The notes below the pieces were generated by a model that ran no database searches, was not told the DNA's origin, and worked only from the letters and a program-made list of their open reading frames with translations. DNA of 64,000 bases from Rahnella bruchi (GTDB taxonomy: Bacteria; Pseudomonadota; Gammaproteobacteria; Enterobacterales; Enterobacteriaceae), in NCBI RefSeq assembly GCF_003614975.1, contig NZ_QZWI01000002.1:1-64000 (forward strand), in the 5' to 3' direction. Each line of letters opens with the position of its first letter. Positions within the stretch are counted from its first letter, which is position 1. This document shows positions 44,219-53,188 of this stretch, one piece after another. The position numbers and the translations under genes are program-made.

Positions 44219-44683
44219 GTGAGTGCCCAGATTTTCGAAACCGATGCCACCCACCCGCATTTGACCCGGCTTATTGCAGAGCTGGACGCGTATCAATACC
44301 CGCTTTATCCGCCGGAATCCTTTCAGGGGATTAACATTACTGAGCTCGATGACGGTGAGATTACCTGCTTCATGGCGAGGGTGGATGACGACTGGGCCGG
44401 TTGCGCCTGTTTGTACATTACCCGCCAGGGGCTGGCTGAGATGAAGCGGGTGTACGTTAATCCTTTGTTTCGCGGGCAAGGTATCGCATCACTTCTGATC
44501 GCCGCAATGGAAAAGAAATTGAAAGCGCTGGGACATCGGGAGCTGTTTTTGGAAACAGGAGTGTTTCAGGAAAAGGCTATTACCCTGTATGAGAAACTTG
44601 GGTATTCGCGCACTCAGGCGTTCGGGGATTATCAGCAGGCACCGGATCCGCTCAGTGTTTATATGATGAAAGCGGTGGCATAA
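44219..44683 (+). CDS. GNAT-family N-acetyltransferase
   Basis: A 154-residue enzyme. The acetyl-CoA binding motif is clear: MKRVYVNPLFRGQGIASLLI (R/Q-x-x-G-x-G/A as RGQGIA) around residues 78-97, and the C-terminal ELFLETGVFQEKAITLYEKL with LGYSR supports a GNAT fold of the YafP/amino-acid acetyltransferase type. The start is GTG 44219 with a poor ribosome site. The substrate is unknown. Confidence 0.9.
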   Translation: MSAQIFETDATHPHLTRLIAELDAYQYPLYPPESFQGINITELDDGEITCFMARVDDDWAGCACLYITRQGLAEMKRVYVNPLFRGQGIASLLIAAMEKKLKALGHRELFLETGVFQEKAITLYEKLGYSRTQAFGDYQQAPDPLSVYMMKAVA

Positions 44684-44755
44684 AACGTCACAGGCGGGAA
44701 ACAAATATCTCCATAACGCTGCCTTCTGACAGTGTTATGGAGACGCGAAAAGCCA

Positions 44756-44995
44756 TTACATCAGTACGTTGCTTTTCGTTGCAGTGAGATCATTGGAAGG
44801 AATAACCCACTTTTTGAAGGTGATAACAAAGTATTCCTTGCCCTTGGTGATTTTCGCACCCCGGTCACCGCATTCCAGCGCGAGTTTAAAAAACTCATCA
44901 CTGTTTATATTAAAAGCCAGTTCGACTTTTTTCACTATACCGGAATTAAGCAGGTCTTCGGCTTCGTGCAATGATTTGGCCTGAATGACTGACAT
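44756..44995 (-). CDS. Hypothetical protein
   Basis: A 79-residue protein (MSVIQAKSLHEAEDLLNSGI, AKITKGKEYFVITFKKWVIP). Charged, with mixed helix and strand pattern; not recognised. A GAGGT-like ribosome site (rc of ACCTCG) lies upstream. It is convergent with the acetyltransferase gene and tandem with the bestrophin-like gene. Confidence 0.65.
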   Translation of the reverse strand: MSVIQAKSLHEAEDLLNSGIVKKVELAFNINSDEFFKLALECGDRGAKITKGKEYFVITFKKWVIPSNDLTATKSNVLM

Positions 44996-45097
44996 AAATA
45001 CCTCGTGAGAACGGATTGGGTTTGTGTTTGCCCCAACAGGTTATTTCACTTTTGTTTCGTAATTATGACAGTCTCGTGAAACTTCAGAATTTTGCCT

Positions 45098-45135
45098 ATT
45101 CATTGCACGAAAAATGTTCATTCCGTGCAATGAAT
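45098..45135 (-). repeat. Perfect 12-base inverted repeat after the bestrophin-like gene
   Basis: ATTCATTGCACG and CGTGCAATGAAT flank a 14-base centre. It begins 4 bases past the stop codon and may be a 3' stem-loop or weak terminator; no T-run follows. Confidence 0.6.
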
Positions 45136-45139
45136 CACA

Positions 45140-46045
45140 TCAGCTGAGACGGAAATGTTTGTCCGGCATTGGCGTATCCGGCAACTGCGTCTGGTTATTC
45201 ATCTCACGCAAGTTAATCTCGATATTGGTACACATCGCATCCATCGGCAGATGATTGTTGGCATAACCAAAAGGCATCTCCAGCTCTTCCGCCAGCGTGT
45301 CCAGAGACAGGAACGTATAGGAAATAAAGCCTGACACCAGCAACGTCATGTAATGCAGATCTACCACCAGCGCGAACGGCAGCAGGCTACAGAACAAATA
45401 AACCGTGCGGTGCAGCAGCAGGCCATAAGCAAACGGGATAGGCATACTGACGATCCGTTCGCACCCTCCAACCACCTGAGAGAGCTGTAACAGCGTGGTA
45501 TCCATGTGCGCATACACCACGTCTGACAGTTCTCCGGTACGGCGGCGTTCGGCCAGCCATTGCGACAGACGCAGCTGCACCATGTTGGTTTGTGCGCGAC
45601 GCGAAAGAATGTCTTCCGCATCATCACCCAGTAAACGCTCGAGATCCGGGCGCGGATCGCTGTGACGCAGCTGATGTTTTAGGCTGTAACAAAATGCGAG
45701 TAAAAGTGCAGTCACACGCTGCGCCTCACCCGGACATATGGCCATCACCTGACTTTGCAATGTGCGGCAGGCAATCAGCAGTCCGCCCCACAACTGCCGG
45801 GCTTCGATATAACGTGAATAAGCCACACTGTTTCGAAAGCCGAGGAATATAGCGATGGAAACCCCGAGCAGGCTGAAAGGCGCCAGCGTGAGCTTAACGC
45901 CCAACGTCTCGTACCAGGGCAGGCTGAGGATTGCAGCCAGTGACATCAGCAGATTAAGACTCAGACGGAACAAAATACTGGGCAGGACTGAACCATGCCA
46001 GGCGAACAAACGCAAGAACCAGTGACGGGGAGGACGGATTATCAT
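45140..46045 (-). CDS. Bestrophin-family chloride channel (YneE-like)
   Basis: A 301-residue membrane protein. The start ATG 46045 gives MIIRPPRHWFLRLFAWHGSV, the usual N-terminus of bacterial bestrophins (IIRPxxHW); the open frame upstream to 46141 adds nothing recognisable. LGVSIAIFLGFRNSVAYSRY and EARQLWGGLLIACRTLQSQV form the conserved early region, and IPFAYGLLLHRTVYLFCSLL and PFGYANNHLPMDAMCTNIEI the C-terminal signature. Probably an ion channel in the inner membrane; E. coli YneE is the relative. Confidence 0.92.
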   Translation of the reverse strand: MIIRPPRHWFLRLFAWHGSVLPSILFRLSLNLLMSLAAILSLPWYETLGVKLTLAPFSLLGVSIAIFLGFRNSVAYSRYIEARQLWGGLLIACRTLQSQVMAICPGEAQRVTALLLAFCYSLKHQLRHSDPRPDLERLLGDDAEDILSRRAQTNMVQLRLSQWLAERRRTGELSDVVYAHMDTTLLQLSQVVGGCERIVSMPIPFAYGLLLHRTVYLFCSLLPFALVVDLHYMTLLVSGFISYTFLSLDTLAEELEMPFGYANNHLPMDAMCTNIEINLREMNNQTQLPDTPMPDKHFRLS

Positions 46046-46374
46046 TTTGTGCAGGTGCTTTATGCAGGTGAAGCGATTTTTTTGCGATTCTTGCAAATAA
46101 ACCTGCACATGCAAAGGACAATTTTGTGACATCGGTAACATTTTTTTCTTGAAAGTGCTTACAACCTATTACATTGTAATAATAACGTAACTAAACAATT
46201 TGCAACAATTCTTCACAGCGCCTCAAGTTTTGCTCTGGTATTGTCGATAATACAGATAAGTGATTATTCCGAAACGAAGGACTTCCACGTTTGGCTGTAA
46301 TATTTTAACGATAGACTATGATCAGCTGATGGGAACTCACAGTAAAATTCGACATACAAGAAAGGAAATGAGCT
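46046..46374. other. Intergenic region upstream of the bestrophin-like gene
   Basis: AT-rich. It has a small operator-like palindrome ATTACATTGTAAT (46168-46180) and, on the plus strand, a sigma28-like motif at 46223-46250 (listed separately). No gene recognised. Confidence 0.45.
46223..46250 (+). promoter_or_regulatory. Possible sigma28-like promoter in the accessory interval
   Basis: TCAA, a 16-base spacer and GTCGATAA. The -35 is the same as in the flgKL promoter and the -10 the same as in the flgMN promoter, but the spacer is one base longer than ideal. It would transcribe the candidate peptide gene at 46375 and perhaps the gene at 46716. Confidence 0.35.
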
Positions 46375-46467
46375 TTGATATATCTGATTATCATCATAGC
46401 TGTTGTCGTTTTCATGGTATGGTACGTCTTGAAAGCGGCAGTAAAAGATATCGATAACGATTATTGA
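46375..46467 (+). CDS. Candidate 30-residue membrane peptide
   Basis: A TTG start 8 bases after AAAGGA would give a peptide reading (M)IYLIIIIAVVVFMVWYVLKA, then AVKDIDNDY: one strongly hydrophobic helix followed by a short charged tail. This is the design of type I toxins and stress-induced single-helix proteins. No homolog is recognised, and the TTG start is unusual, so the gene is only a candidate. It precedes the OpgB-like gene by about 250 bases. Confidence 0.4.
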   Translation: MIYLIIIIAVVVFMVWYVLKAAVKDIDNDY

Positions 46468-46715
46468 TAGTTCAGCTTTTAAACCTCGCTTTGCTATCCA
46501 TGCAACGTGATTGACAGCATTCATTTCTGCTCTACGGTTTTCCATTGAGGCTTCCCATAACCCCTTCCGGACTTGTAAGTTTCCCACACACATTCTCTGT
46601 GCATCTGAAAAATTTTGTCATCCTTTAAATCTGCATTAACAATGTTTTACATCTATTTGAAAAACTAACTTGTGGCATACTGACATAATCCCTTAACAAA
46701 TGTCGAACCCACAGA
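46468..46715. other. Gap upstream of the OpgB-like gene
   Basis: About 250 bases of AT-rich DNA. A 109-codon frame on the minus strand (46264-46593) overlaps it but is not supported. Promoter of the downstream gene probably near 46620-46710. Confidence 0.35.
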
Positions 46716-48926
46716 ATGACTTATACAATATTAGCTTTACTGATTATATTTACGATTACATCACCAAAATTCATAGTAACAAAAACAATGGTGACTATAG
46801 TCACACTTCTGGCCTTTGCCTTTTGGTACATATCAAATATGTTCACAGGCAACGGTGTTAATGATGCTGTGTTTTACCACTTACAAAACAGTTCAGAAGG
46901 TGTTTCAGTAGATGACCTAATCCCAAAAATTAAAGTTGCTTCCTTTTTTATAGCAATAATTTTATTTCTTATTATCTATTGCACTCTGATTAAACTGAAA
47001 AAAATAAAATCATTACATCTACCAATATCATCCTTCCTGTACTTAATGGTGTTTATTTCCGTTATATTCTCATCATTTTCAATCAACATTTTCAATGCCA
47101 CGAAAGAATCCTTTTTCAGTAAAGGCAATGCAGCCGCAGTTAAAAGTGAATATCTTATTCCAGATAAAAATCTGGATAAGAAATATAACTATGTTTTTAT
47201 CTATGCTGAAAGCTTAGAGAGAACATTCCGTAATTTAGAGGGTGAGAACTACCTGCCGCACCTCAGTGCTCTGGCTGACAATTATGCAGACTTCACCAAT
47301 ATAATACAGCCTGCCAACCGGGGTTTTGGTTGGACAATGGCCGGCATGGTGAATACTCAGTGCGGTATACCATTAGTCATGGCTCAAGGGAATACTGGGG
47401 GTAACTTATCAGAGTTTCTTAATAATGCTAACTGTGTAGCAACATGGTTAACTAACCAGGGATATAACACAGAATTTCTTAGAGGCAGTGATAAGGAGTT
47501 TGCCGGCGGTGATAAATTCTTTTCGCAGCATGGCTGGAGCAGACAAGATGATCTGAATTATTTTGTCAAAAACGGTCTGGCATCACCTGATCAGATAAGT
47601 AGTTGGGGCGTTCACGATGACGTTCTTCTCAATCATGCCTGGATGGAGTTTAGTCGTCTGACAAAATCCCAGCAACCCTTCCTATTATCATTCCTGACTG
47701 TAAACACACACTCACCGGATGGTTTATTCCTTTCTGAATGCAAGGATAAAGTTGGGATTAAGACAGACTATGCGATGTTATCTGCAGTTCAGTGTTCCGA
47801 CTATTTACTTAATGATTTTATAAAAAAAATCATAAACAGCCCATCTTTTGATAACACAATTATTGTTCTCGTATCCGATCATCTTATGATGGAAAATGAT
47901 GCGAGCGCGTTACTCGATAAACATAAAGACCTGAGAAGAAATAATTTCATCATTATTAAAAAGGGACTTAATCCCGTCAAAAACAATACTGCCGGCACCT
48001 TAATGGACGTATGGCCAACAGTACTCGACATTTCTGGATCAGAAAATAAATATCTTGGATTTGGCAGAAGCCTTAATAACAACGAAGAAAACAAGTATAT
48101 AGCTGATTATAAATCAGGGAAAAATGCAGACTACTTAGCTTTTGCATCAGAATTATGGGGTGTAACATCTCTTAAAGATAAGATATTTCAATCAGGTGAT
48201 AAACTTCAGATAGGGTCGCAAAAATTTTCGCTCCCTATTTATTCGCCGGTAAGTGAGAGCAAACTCAATTTTTTATGGTTTGAAGCCTTCGCAAAAAATA
48301 TCTTTAAAATCACCTCAGATAACCATTCCTTTTTCTATGCAAACATCTGCAAAAACATCGGAATAAATGAGAATGCCATATGTGGATACGTTGTTTCGCC
48401 TGACACAATCACAAAACTAAGAATCACCCCGCAGGGCGTAGTCTCAAGTAAACAGTCGAACTACCAGTCTGTATTTTTTAAACAGAATATTGAAGGGGTT
48501 TCGTCAGCGCCTTTCTTTATGGAAAGCGGCTTCTCCGCTTCCGGCACTAACAATAGTCTGCCAAGCGGAATCAATTTTCTCTCTCCGCAGAACTCATCTT
48601 TTAAAATCGAACTGAATTACCAAACTTGTACTGGCGCAGTAGTTGATGATAATGCGGTGCAAAATCTTGTTAGGAAAAATAAAATCTCAATAATTGCATC
48701 AAGTGACTCTATTATTTGTAGCGGTGAAAATGGCTATATAAGTCTTAATGGCATATTTAAAAGCGATGTATTTTCATCAGTACAGTTTAGACAGCAAATT
48801 ATCGGAGTGGTTAAAGATGGCAAAAGCGAATTTATTAAAGGCTTACCAGGCATTCCTTTAGATGCTTTTATTGATACAGACAAAGGTAATCTGATAAGCG
48901 TATGTAAAGCGTTTAATGATTGCTGA
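46716..48926 (+). CDS. OpgB-like phosphoglycerol transferase (sulfatase superfamily)
   Basis: A 736-residue membrane protein. Three or four N-terminal helices are followed by FTGNGVNDAVFYHLQNSSEG and a periplasmic alkaline-phosphatase-type domain: YNYVFIYAESLERTFRNLEG, NRGFGWTMAGMVNTQCGIPL (nucleophile Thr region), VNTHSPDGLF and IVLVSDHLMMEN. This matches OpgB/MdoB (763 residues), which adds phosphoglycerol to membrane-derived glucans. The base composition is visibly lower in GC than the neighbours, and codon use follows, suggesting transfer or a fast-evolving locus. The C-terminal part is divergent. Confidence 0.88.
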   Translation: MTYTILALLIIFTITSPKFIVTKTMVTIVTLLAFAFWYISNMFTGNGVNDAVFYHLQNSSEGVSVDDLIPKIKVASFFIAIILFLIIYCTLIKLKKIKSLHLPISSFLYLMVFISVIFSSFSINIFNATKESFFSKGNAAAVKSEYLIPDKNLDKKYNYVFIYAESLERTFRNLEGENYLPHLSALADNYADFTNIIQPANRGFGWTMAGMVNTQCGIPLVMAQGNTGGNLSEFLNNANCVATWLTNQGYNTEFLRGSDKEFAGGDKFFSQHGWSRQDDLNYFVKNGLASPDQISSWGVHDDVLLNHAWMEFSRLTKSQQPFLLSFLTVNTHSPDGLFLSECKDKVGIKTDYAMLSAVQCSDYLLNDFIKKIINSPSFDNTIIVLVSDHLMMENDASALLDKHKDLRRNNFIIIKKGLNPVKNNTAGTLMDVWPTVLDISGSENKYLGFGRSLNNNEENKYIADYKSGKNADYLAFASELWGVTSLKDKIFQSGDKLQIGSQKFSLPIYSPVSESKLNFLWFEAFAKNIFKITSDNHSFFYANICKNIGINENAICGYVVSPDTITKLRITPQGVVSSKQSNYQSVFFKQNIEGVSSAPFFMESGFSASGTNNSLPSGINFLSPQNSSFKIELNYQTCTGAVVDDNAVQNLVRKNKISIIASSDSIICSGENGYISLNGIFKSDVFSSVQFRQQIIGVVKDGKSEFIKGLPGIPLDAFIDTDKGNLISVCKAFNDC

Positions 48927-48945
48927 TACAGAGTCTTAACTTAAC

Positions 48946-48976
48946 GGTAATGGCCAACAAAAAGTTGGCCATTACC
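48946..48976 (+). terminator. Strong hairpin after the OpgB-like gene
   Basis: Perfect 13-base arms (GGTAATGGCCAAC and its complement) around an A5 loop, 20 bases after the stop. It lacks a T-tract but is probably the 3' end of the transcript. Confidence 0.65.
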
Positions 48977-49128
48977 AACATGAGTAAATTTTGGATCATG
49001 AAAAATCATTATTCAAAAAACTGATTTGAAATAAATACGGCCCCATGACGCATAATGGTCTGTTGTTCCATCCCTACCCTGCCATAAGAAGAATCAGAGC
49101 ATTTACTTAAAATTACCAGTTATCACAC

Positions 49129-49443
49129 CTACACCGACATATTCATCACGTCCTGATACGCCGCCACCAGTTTGTTTCTCACCTGAACACCCAGTTGCAG
49201 TGAAATCGATGATTTTTGCAGATCGACCATCACATCGTTCAGGCTGACGCCGGGAACGCCCATCTCCAGCTTTTCAGATTCCAGTTTCGCGTTGTTCTGC
49301 GTTTCGCTGATTTTGCCTAATGCCGCTTTTAATTCGCTGGCGAAACCGGCTTCTGATGCGGTATCGGTCTGCGGCGCAGCGCCTGCCTGGATCGCAGTGG
49401 CCTGCATCTGCTGTAAAACGCTCTCAATGCCTTGAATTGACAT
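49129..49443 (-). CDS. fliE: Flagellar hook-basal body adapter protein FliE
   Basis: A 104-residue protein, same length as E. coli FliE. It starts MSIQGIESVLQQMQATAIQA at ATG 49443 and ends with DVMVDLQKSSISLQLGVQVR, then NKLVAAYQDVMNMSV. FliE links the MS ring (FliF) to the rod (FlgB). Monocistronic and divergent from fliFGHIJK. The in-frame extension to 49500 has no ribosome site. A weak sigma28-like motif (TCAA-N14-CCCGATAA, 49554-49579) is on the correct strand. Confidence 0.95.
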   Translation of the reverse strand: MSIQGIESVLQQMQATAIQAGAAPQTDTASEAGFASELKAALGKISETQNNAKLESEKLEMGVPGVSLNDVMVDLQKSSISLQLGVQVRNKLVAAYQDVMNMSV

Positions 49444-49726
49444 GTTTTCTCCGTCTGTAGGGGTGTCACGGTACAAATGGCCTATTTCATGGAATGACAC
49501 CCTATCACATCAGTTTTTTCCTAAACGCGGTAATTGAACCTAAAAACCATGGCTTATCGGGCCATTAACTTTGCCTTGAGGGGCAAATAATGGCTCACCT
49601 AGAAAATAGGCCTGCCTTTATGGAGGACTGAAAAATGTCACGCTTCAACGATTGCGCCACCTGGGAGTCTGTTTTGTTAAGAGACAACATGAACACCACC
49701 ATCCAACAGCTAAATAGGGATCTTGT

Positions 49727-51436
49727 ATGAGTTCCGCAATAGCCGGCGCAGAAACCCCTCGAAGCGGTTTTACTGCGTTGCTTAATCGCCTGCGCGCCAA
49801 CCCAAAAATTCCTATTGCCATCGCTGCTGCGGCCGCCGTGGCTATTGTTGTTGTCATGATGCTGTGGGCCAAGCAGCCTACTTATAAGGTGTTGTTTAGC
49901 AACCTCGGTGATCAGGATGGCGGCGCCATCGTCACTCAGCTGACTCAAATGAATATCCCTTATCAGTTCTCTGATAATGGCGGCGCGCTGCTTATTCCCG
50001 CCGATAAAGTGTATGAAACACGTCTGAAACTGGCTGCGGCCGGTTTGCCAAAAGGTGGCGCAGTCGGTTTTGAACTGATGGATCAGGAAAAATTTGGCAT
50101 CAGCCAGTTCAGCGAGCAGATCAACTATCAGCGCGCGCTGGAAGGTGAACTCTCCCGCACTATCGAAACACTCGGACCGGTTTCCAGCGTACGTGTGCAT
50201 TTAGCCATTCCTAAGCCTTCCCTGTTTGTCCGCGAACAAAAAAATCCTTCTGCTTCCGTAACCCTGAACCTGCAACCGGGTCGCGCGCTGGATGACGGTC
50301 AGATCAACGCCATCGTATATATGGTATCGAGCAGCGTTTCAGGATTGCCACCGGCTAACGTCACTGTCGTGGATCAGAGCGGTCATCTGCTCACGCAGTC
50401 CGATAACAATGGCCGTGACCTTAACGCTTCCCAGCTGAAATACGCCAACGAAGTGGAAGGTCGTCTGCAACGCCGTATCGAGTCCATCCTGCAACCGGTG
50501 GTCGGTAACGGTAACGTTCACGCACAAATTACCGCGCAAATTGATTACGCCAGCCGCGAACAGACGGATGAGAATTACCAGCCGAATGGTTCTGCGGATA
50601 AAGCGGCAGTGCGTTCACGTCAGTTAAGCACCAGTGATCAGATTGGCGCGTCTGCCGTCGGTGGCGTACCGGGTGCGCTGAGCAACCAGCCAGCACCGGC
50701 AGCCACTGCGCCGGTAACTAACCCGCCTGCGGCCAACAATGCTAACGGGGCACAGAATCAGGCCGGTAATAACGCGCAGAACACTGCCAGCAATACCAGT
50801 TCATCAGGCCCGTCTAACCGCCGTCGTGATGAAACCACTAACTATGAAGTGGATCGCACAATTACGCACACCCAGCACAGCGCCGGTGCCGTTCAGCGCC
50901 TGTCTGCTGCTGTAGTCGTCAACTATCAGGTCGGTGCGGACGGTAAAGCCAAGCCACTGACTGACGATCAGCTGAAGAAAATTGATGATCTGGTCCGTGA
51001 AGCGATGGGCTTCTCTCAGGAACGCGGCGATACGCTGAACGTGGTGAATACACCGTTCAACGAAGCGGCAGACGACACCGGCGAATTGCCGTTCTGGAAA
51101 CAACAGTCGTTCTTCGATCAAATGCTCAACGCCGGTCGCTGGTTGCTGGTGCTGATTGTTGCCTGGCTGCTGTGGCGCAAGATGGTTCGTCCGATGCTGC
51201 GCAAACAGCAGGCAGAAAAAGATGCAGCCGCCGCTGCGGCGCTGGCCGCTTCCATGCCGCAGCCTGAGGGCAGCAAACCGGTCAAACTCAGCAACGACGA
51301 GCTGGAGAAACGTAAACGTTCACAGCAGCGCGTCAGCGTCGAAGTGCAGACTCAACGTGTTCAGGAGCTGGCCGATAAGGACCCTCGTATCGTCGCCCTG
51401 GTTATCCGCCAATGGATGAGTACCGAACAACCATGA
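49727..51436 (+). CDS. fliF: Flagellar MS-ring protein FliF
   Basis: A 569-residue inner-membrane protein (E. coli 552) on which the basal body is built. The first helix follows [20 protein letters not shown]; ring-building motifs include [20 protein letters not shown] and [20 protein letters not shown], and a long Pro/Ala/Asn-rich periplasmic linker lies around residues 310-370. The second helix is [20 protein letters not shown], followed by the FliG-binding C-terminus. Overlaps fliG by 4 bases. Confidence 0.97.
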   Translation: MSSAIAGAETPRSGFTALLNRLRANPKIPIAIAAAAAVAIVVVMMLWAKQPTYKVLFSNLGDQDGGAIVTQLTQMNIPYQFSDNGGALLIPADKVYETRLKLAAAGLPKGGAVGFELMDQEKFGISQFSEQINYQRALEGELSRTIETLGPVSSVRVHLAIPKPSLFVREQKNPSASVTLNLQPGRALDDGQINAIVYMVSSSVSGLPPANVTVVDQSGHLLTQSDNNGRDLNASQLKYANEVEGRLQRRIESILQPVVGNGNVHAQITAQIDYASREQTDENYQPNGSADKAAVRSRQLSTSDQIGASAVGGVPGALSNQPAPAATAPVTNPPAANNANGAQNQAGNNAQNTASNTSSSGPSNRRRDETTNYEVDRTITHTQHSAGAVQRLSAAVVVNYQVGADGKAKPLTDDQLKKIDDLVREAMGFSQERGDTLNVVNTPFNEAADDTGELPFWKQQSFFDQMLNAGRWLLVLIVAWLLWRKMVRPMLRKQQAEKDAAAAAALAASMPQPEGSKPVKLSNDELEKRKRSQQRVSVEVQTQRVQELADKDPRIVALVIRQWMSTEQP

Positions 51437-52425
51437 CTATGACCGGAACCGAAAAAAGCGCCATTTTGATGATCACGCTGGGCGAAGACCGCGCGGTGGA
51501 GGTGTTCAAACACCTCTCCCCTCGCGAAGTGCAGCAAATCAGTGGCGCGATGGCCAACATCCATCAGATTTCTAACAAGCAGCTGGCGGAAGTTCTTAAC
51601 GAGTTTGAAGACGAATCCGAGCAGTACGCGGCGCTGAGTGTAAACACCAGCGAATACCTGCGTGCGGTTCTGACCAAAGCGCTCGGCGAGGAACGTGCAT
51701 CGAGCCTGCTGGAAGACATTCTGGAATCTCGCGAAACCACCAGCGGCATGGAGACACTGAACTTCATGGAACCGCTGATGGCGGCCGATCTTATCCGCGA
51801 CGAGCATCCGCAGATTATCGCCACCATCCTGGTTCACCTCAAACGGGGTCAGGCGGCAGATATTCTGGCGCTGTTCGACGAGCGTCTGCGCAACGACGTC
51901 ATGCTGCGTATCGCCACTTTCGGCGGTGTCCAGCCAGCGGCGCTGGCGGAACTGACCGAAGTGCTGAACAACCTGCTCGACGGTCAGAATCTCAAACGGT
52001 CGAAGATGGGAGGTATTCGTACTGCGGCGGAAATTATCAACCTGATGAAAACACAGCAGGAAGAGGCCGTTATCGAAGCAGTTCGTGGTTACGACGGCGA
52101 ACTGGCACAGAAAATTATCGACGAGATGTTCCTGTTCGAAAACCTGGTGGATGTGGACGATCGCAGTATCCAGCGCCTGTTGCAGGAAGTCGAAGGCGAA
52201 TCGTTACTGGTGGCATTGAAAGGTGCGGAACAGCCGCTGCGCGACAAGTTCCTGCGCAACATGTCCCAGCGTGCGGCCGATATCCTGCGCGACGACCTGG
52301 CGAACCGTGGGCCGATGCGTATGTCTCTGGTCGAGAACGAACAGAAAGCCATCCTGCAAACGGTTCGCCGTCTGGCAGAGTCCGGCGAAATGATGGTTGG
52401 CGGCGGCGAGGATTCCTATGTCTGA
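51433..52425 (+). CDS. fliG: Flagellar motor switch protein FliG
   Basis: A 330-residue rotor protein (E. coli 331). [20 protein letters not shown] is the N-terminal FliF-binding part; the middle has [20 protein letters not shown], the EHPQ motif; and the C-terminus [20 protein letters not shown] with [20 protein letters not shown]-like residues ([20 protein letters not shown]) holds the charged helix that meets MotA. Starts within the fliF stop (ATGA) and overlaps fliH by 8 bases. Confidence 0.97.
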   Translation: MTMTGTEKSAILMITLGEDRAVEVFKHLSPREVQQISGAMANIHQISNKQLAEVLNEFEDESEQYAALSVNTSEYLRAVLTKALGEERASSLLEDILESRETTSGMETLNFMEPLMAADLIRDEHPQIIATILVHLKRGQAADILALFDERLRNDVMLRIATFGGVQPAALAELTEVLNNLLDGQNLKRSKMGGIRTAAEIINLMKTQQEEAVIEAVRGYDGELAQKIIDEMFLFENLVDVDDRSIQRLLQEVEGESLLVALKGAEQPLRDKFLRNMSQRAADILRDDLANRGPMRMSLVENEQKAILQTVRRLAESGEMMVGGGEDSYV

Positions 52426-53188
52426 TAACCCGATGTCCGACAAACCTGCACCGGAAAAGAAAACCGCTGAAGAGCGAAATGCCGAACGTATTAATGCATT
52501 GCCATGGAAGCCATGGAGACCGGGTGACCTCGCAGTGCCGGTTTTCAGCAAACCCGACGAACCTTTGCTGGCTGACAGCGAAGAGGTTCCGGACGACGGT
52601 CAGCCAGGGGTTCAGGTCGATCAGAATGAATTGCTGAATCTGCAACGCCGCGCCGAACAACAGGGTTTCCAGCAGGGTCTGGAAGCCGGGCAAAAACAGG
52701 GCTACGCCGCCGGTTTCCAGCAGGGTCAGGAAGCCGGACAGCAGCAGGGTTTGCAGGAAGGCCAGCAACAGCAGGCCGTTCTGACCGAGCACTGGCAGCA
52801 TATGGTGTCGGATTTCCAGCAAACGCTGGATGCCCTGGACAGCGTGATCGCCTCGCGCCTGATGCAAATGGCGCTGACCGCCGCGAAACAAATCATCGGC
52901 CAGGCACCGATTTGTGACGGTTCTGCCCTGCTCAATCAGATTCAGCAGCTGATCCAGCAGGAGCCGATGTTTAAAGGGAAACCACAGCTACGCGTCAACC
53001 CGGTGGATTTCGAGCGCGTCGAGCAACAGCTTGGTGCGAGCCTGAGCATGAACGGCTGGCGTTTGCTGGCCGACAGCCAGATCCACAGCGGTGGCTGTAA
53101 AGTCAGCGCGGAAGATGGCGACATGGATGCCTCACTGGCGACCCGCTGGCATGAACTCTGCCGCCTTGCGGCACCGGGAGATCTCTGA
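52418..53188 (+). CDS. fliH: Flagellar export ATPase regulator FliH
   Basis: A 256-residue cytoplasmic protein, [20 protein letters not shown] then [12 protein letters not shown], the N-terminal Trp motif that binds FliN. The GxxxG-like, Gln-rich repeat region [20 protein letters not shown] (about residues 80-125) is typical, as is the C-terminal FliI-binding domain ending [12 protein letters not shown]. It anchors FliI at the C ring and controls its activity. ATG 52418 is inside the end of fliG; overlaps fliI by one base. Confidence 0.94.
   Translation: MSDNPMSDKPAPEKKTAEERNAERINALPWKPWRPGDLAVPVFSKPDEPLLADSEEVPDDGQPGVQVDQNELLNLQRRAEQQGFQQGLEAGQKQGYAAGFQQGQEAGQQQGLQEGQQQQAVLTEHWQHMVSDFQQTLDALDSVIASRLMQMALTAAKQIIGQAPICDGSALLNQIQQLIQQEPMFKGKPQLRVNPVDFERVEQQLGASLSMNGWRLLADSQIHSGGCKVSAEDGDMDASLATRWHELCRLAAPGDL

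Noticed and set aside
46264-46593. 109-codon minus-strand frame upstream of the OpgB-like gene
   Set aside because: No ribosome site was evident and the residue pattern is not protein-like in its second half; it overlaps the better candidate peptide on the plus strand. Low confidence in the rejection.
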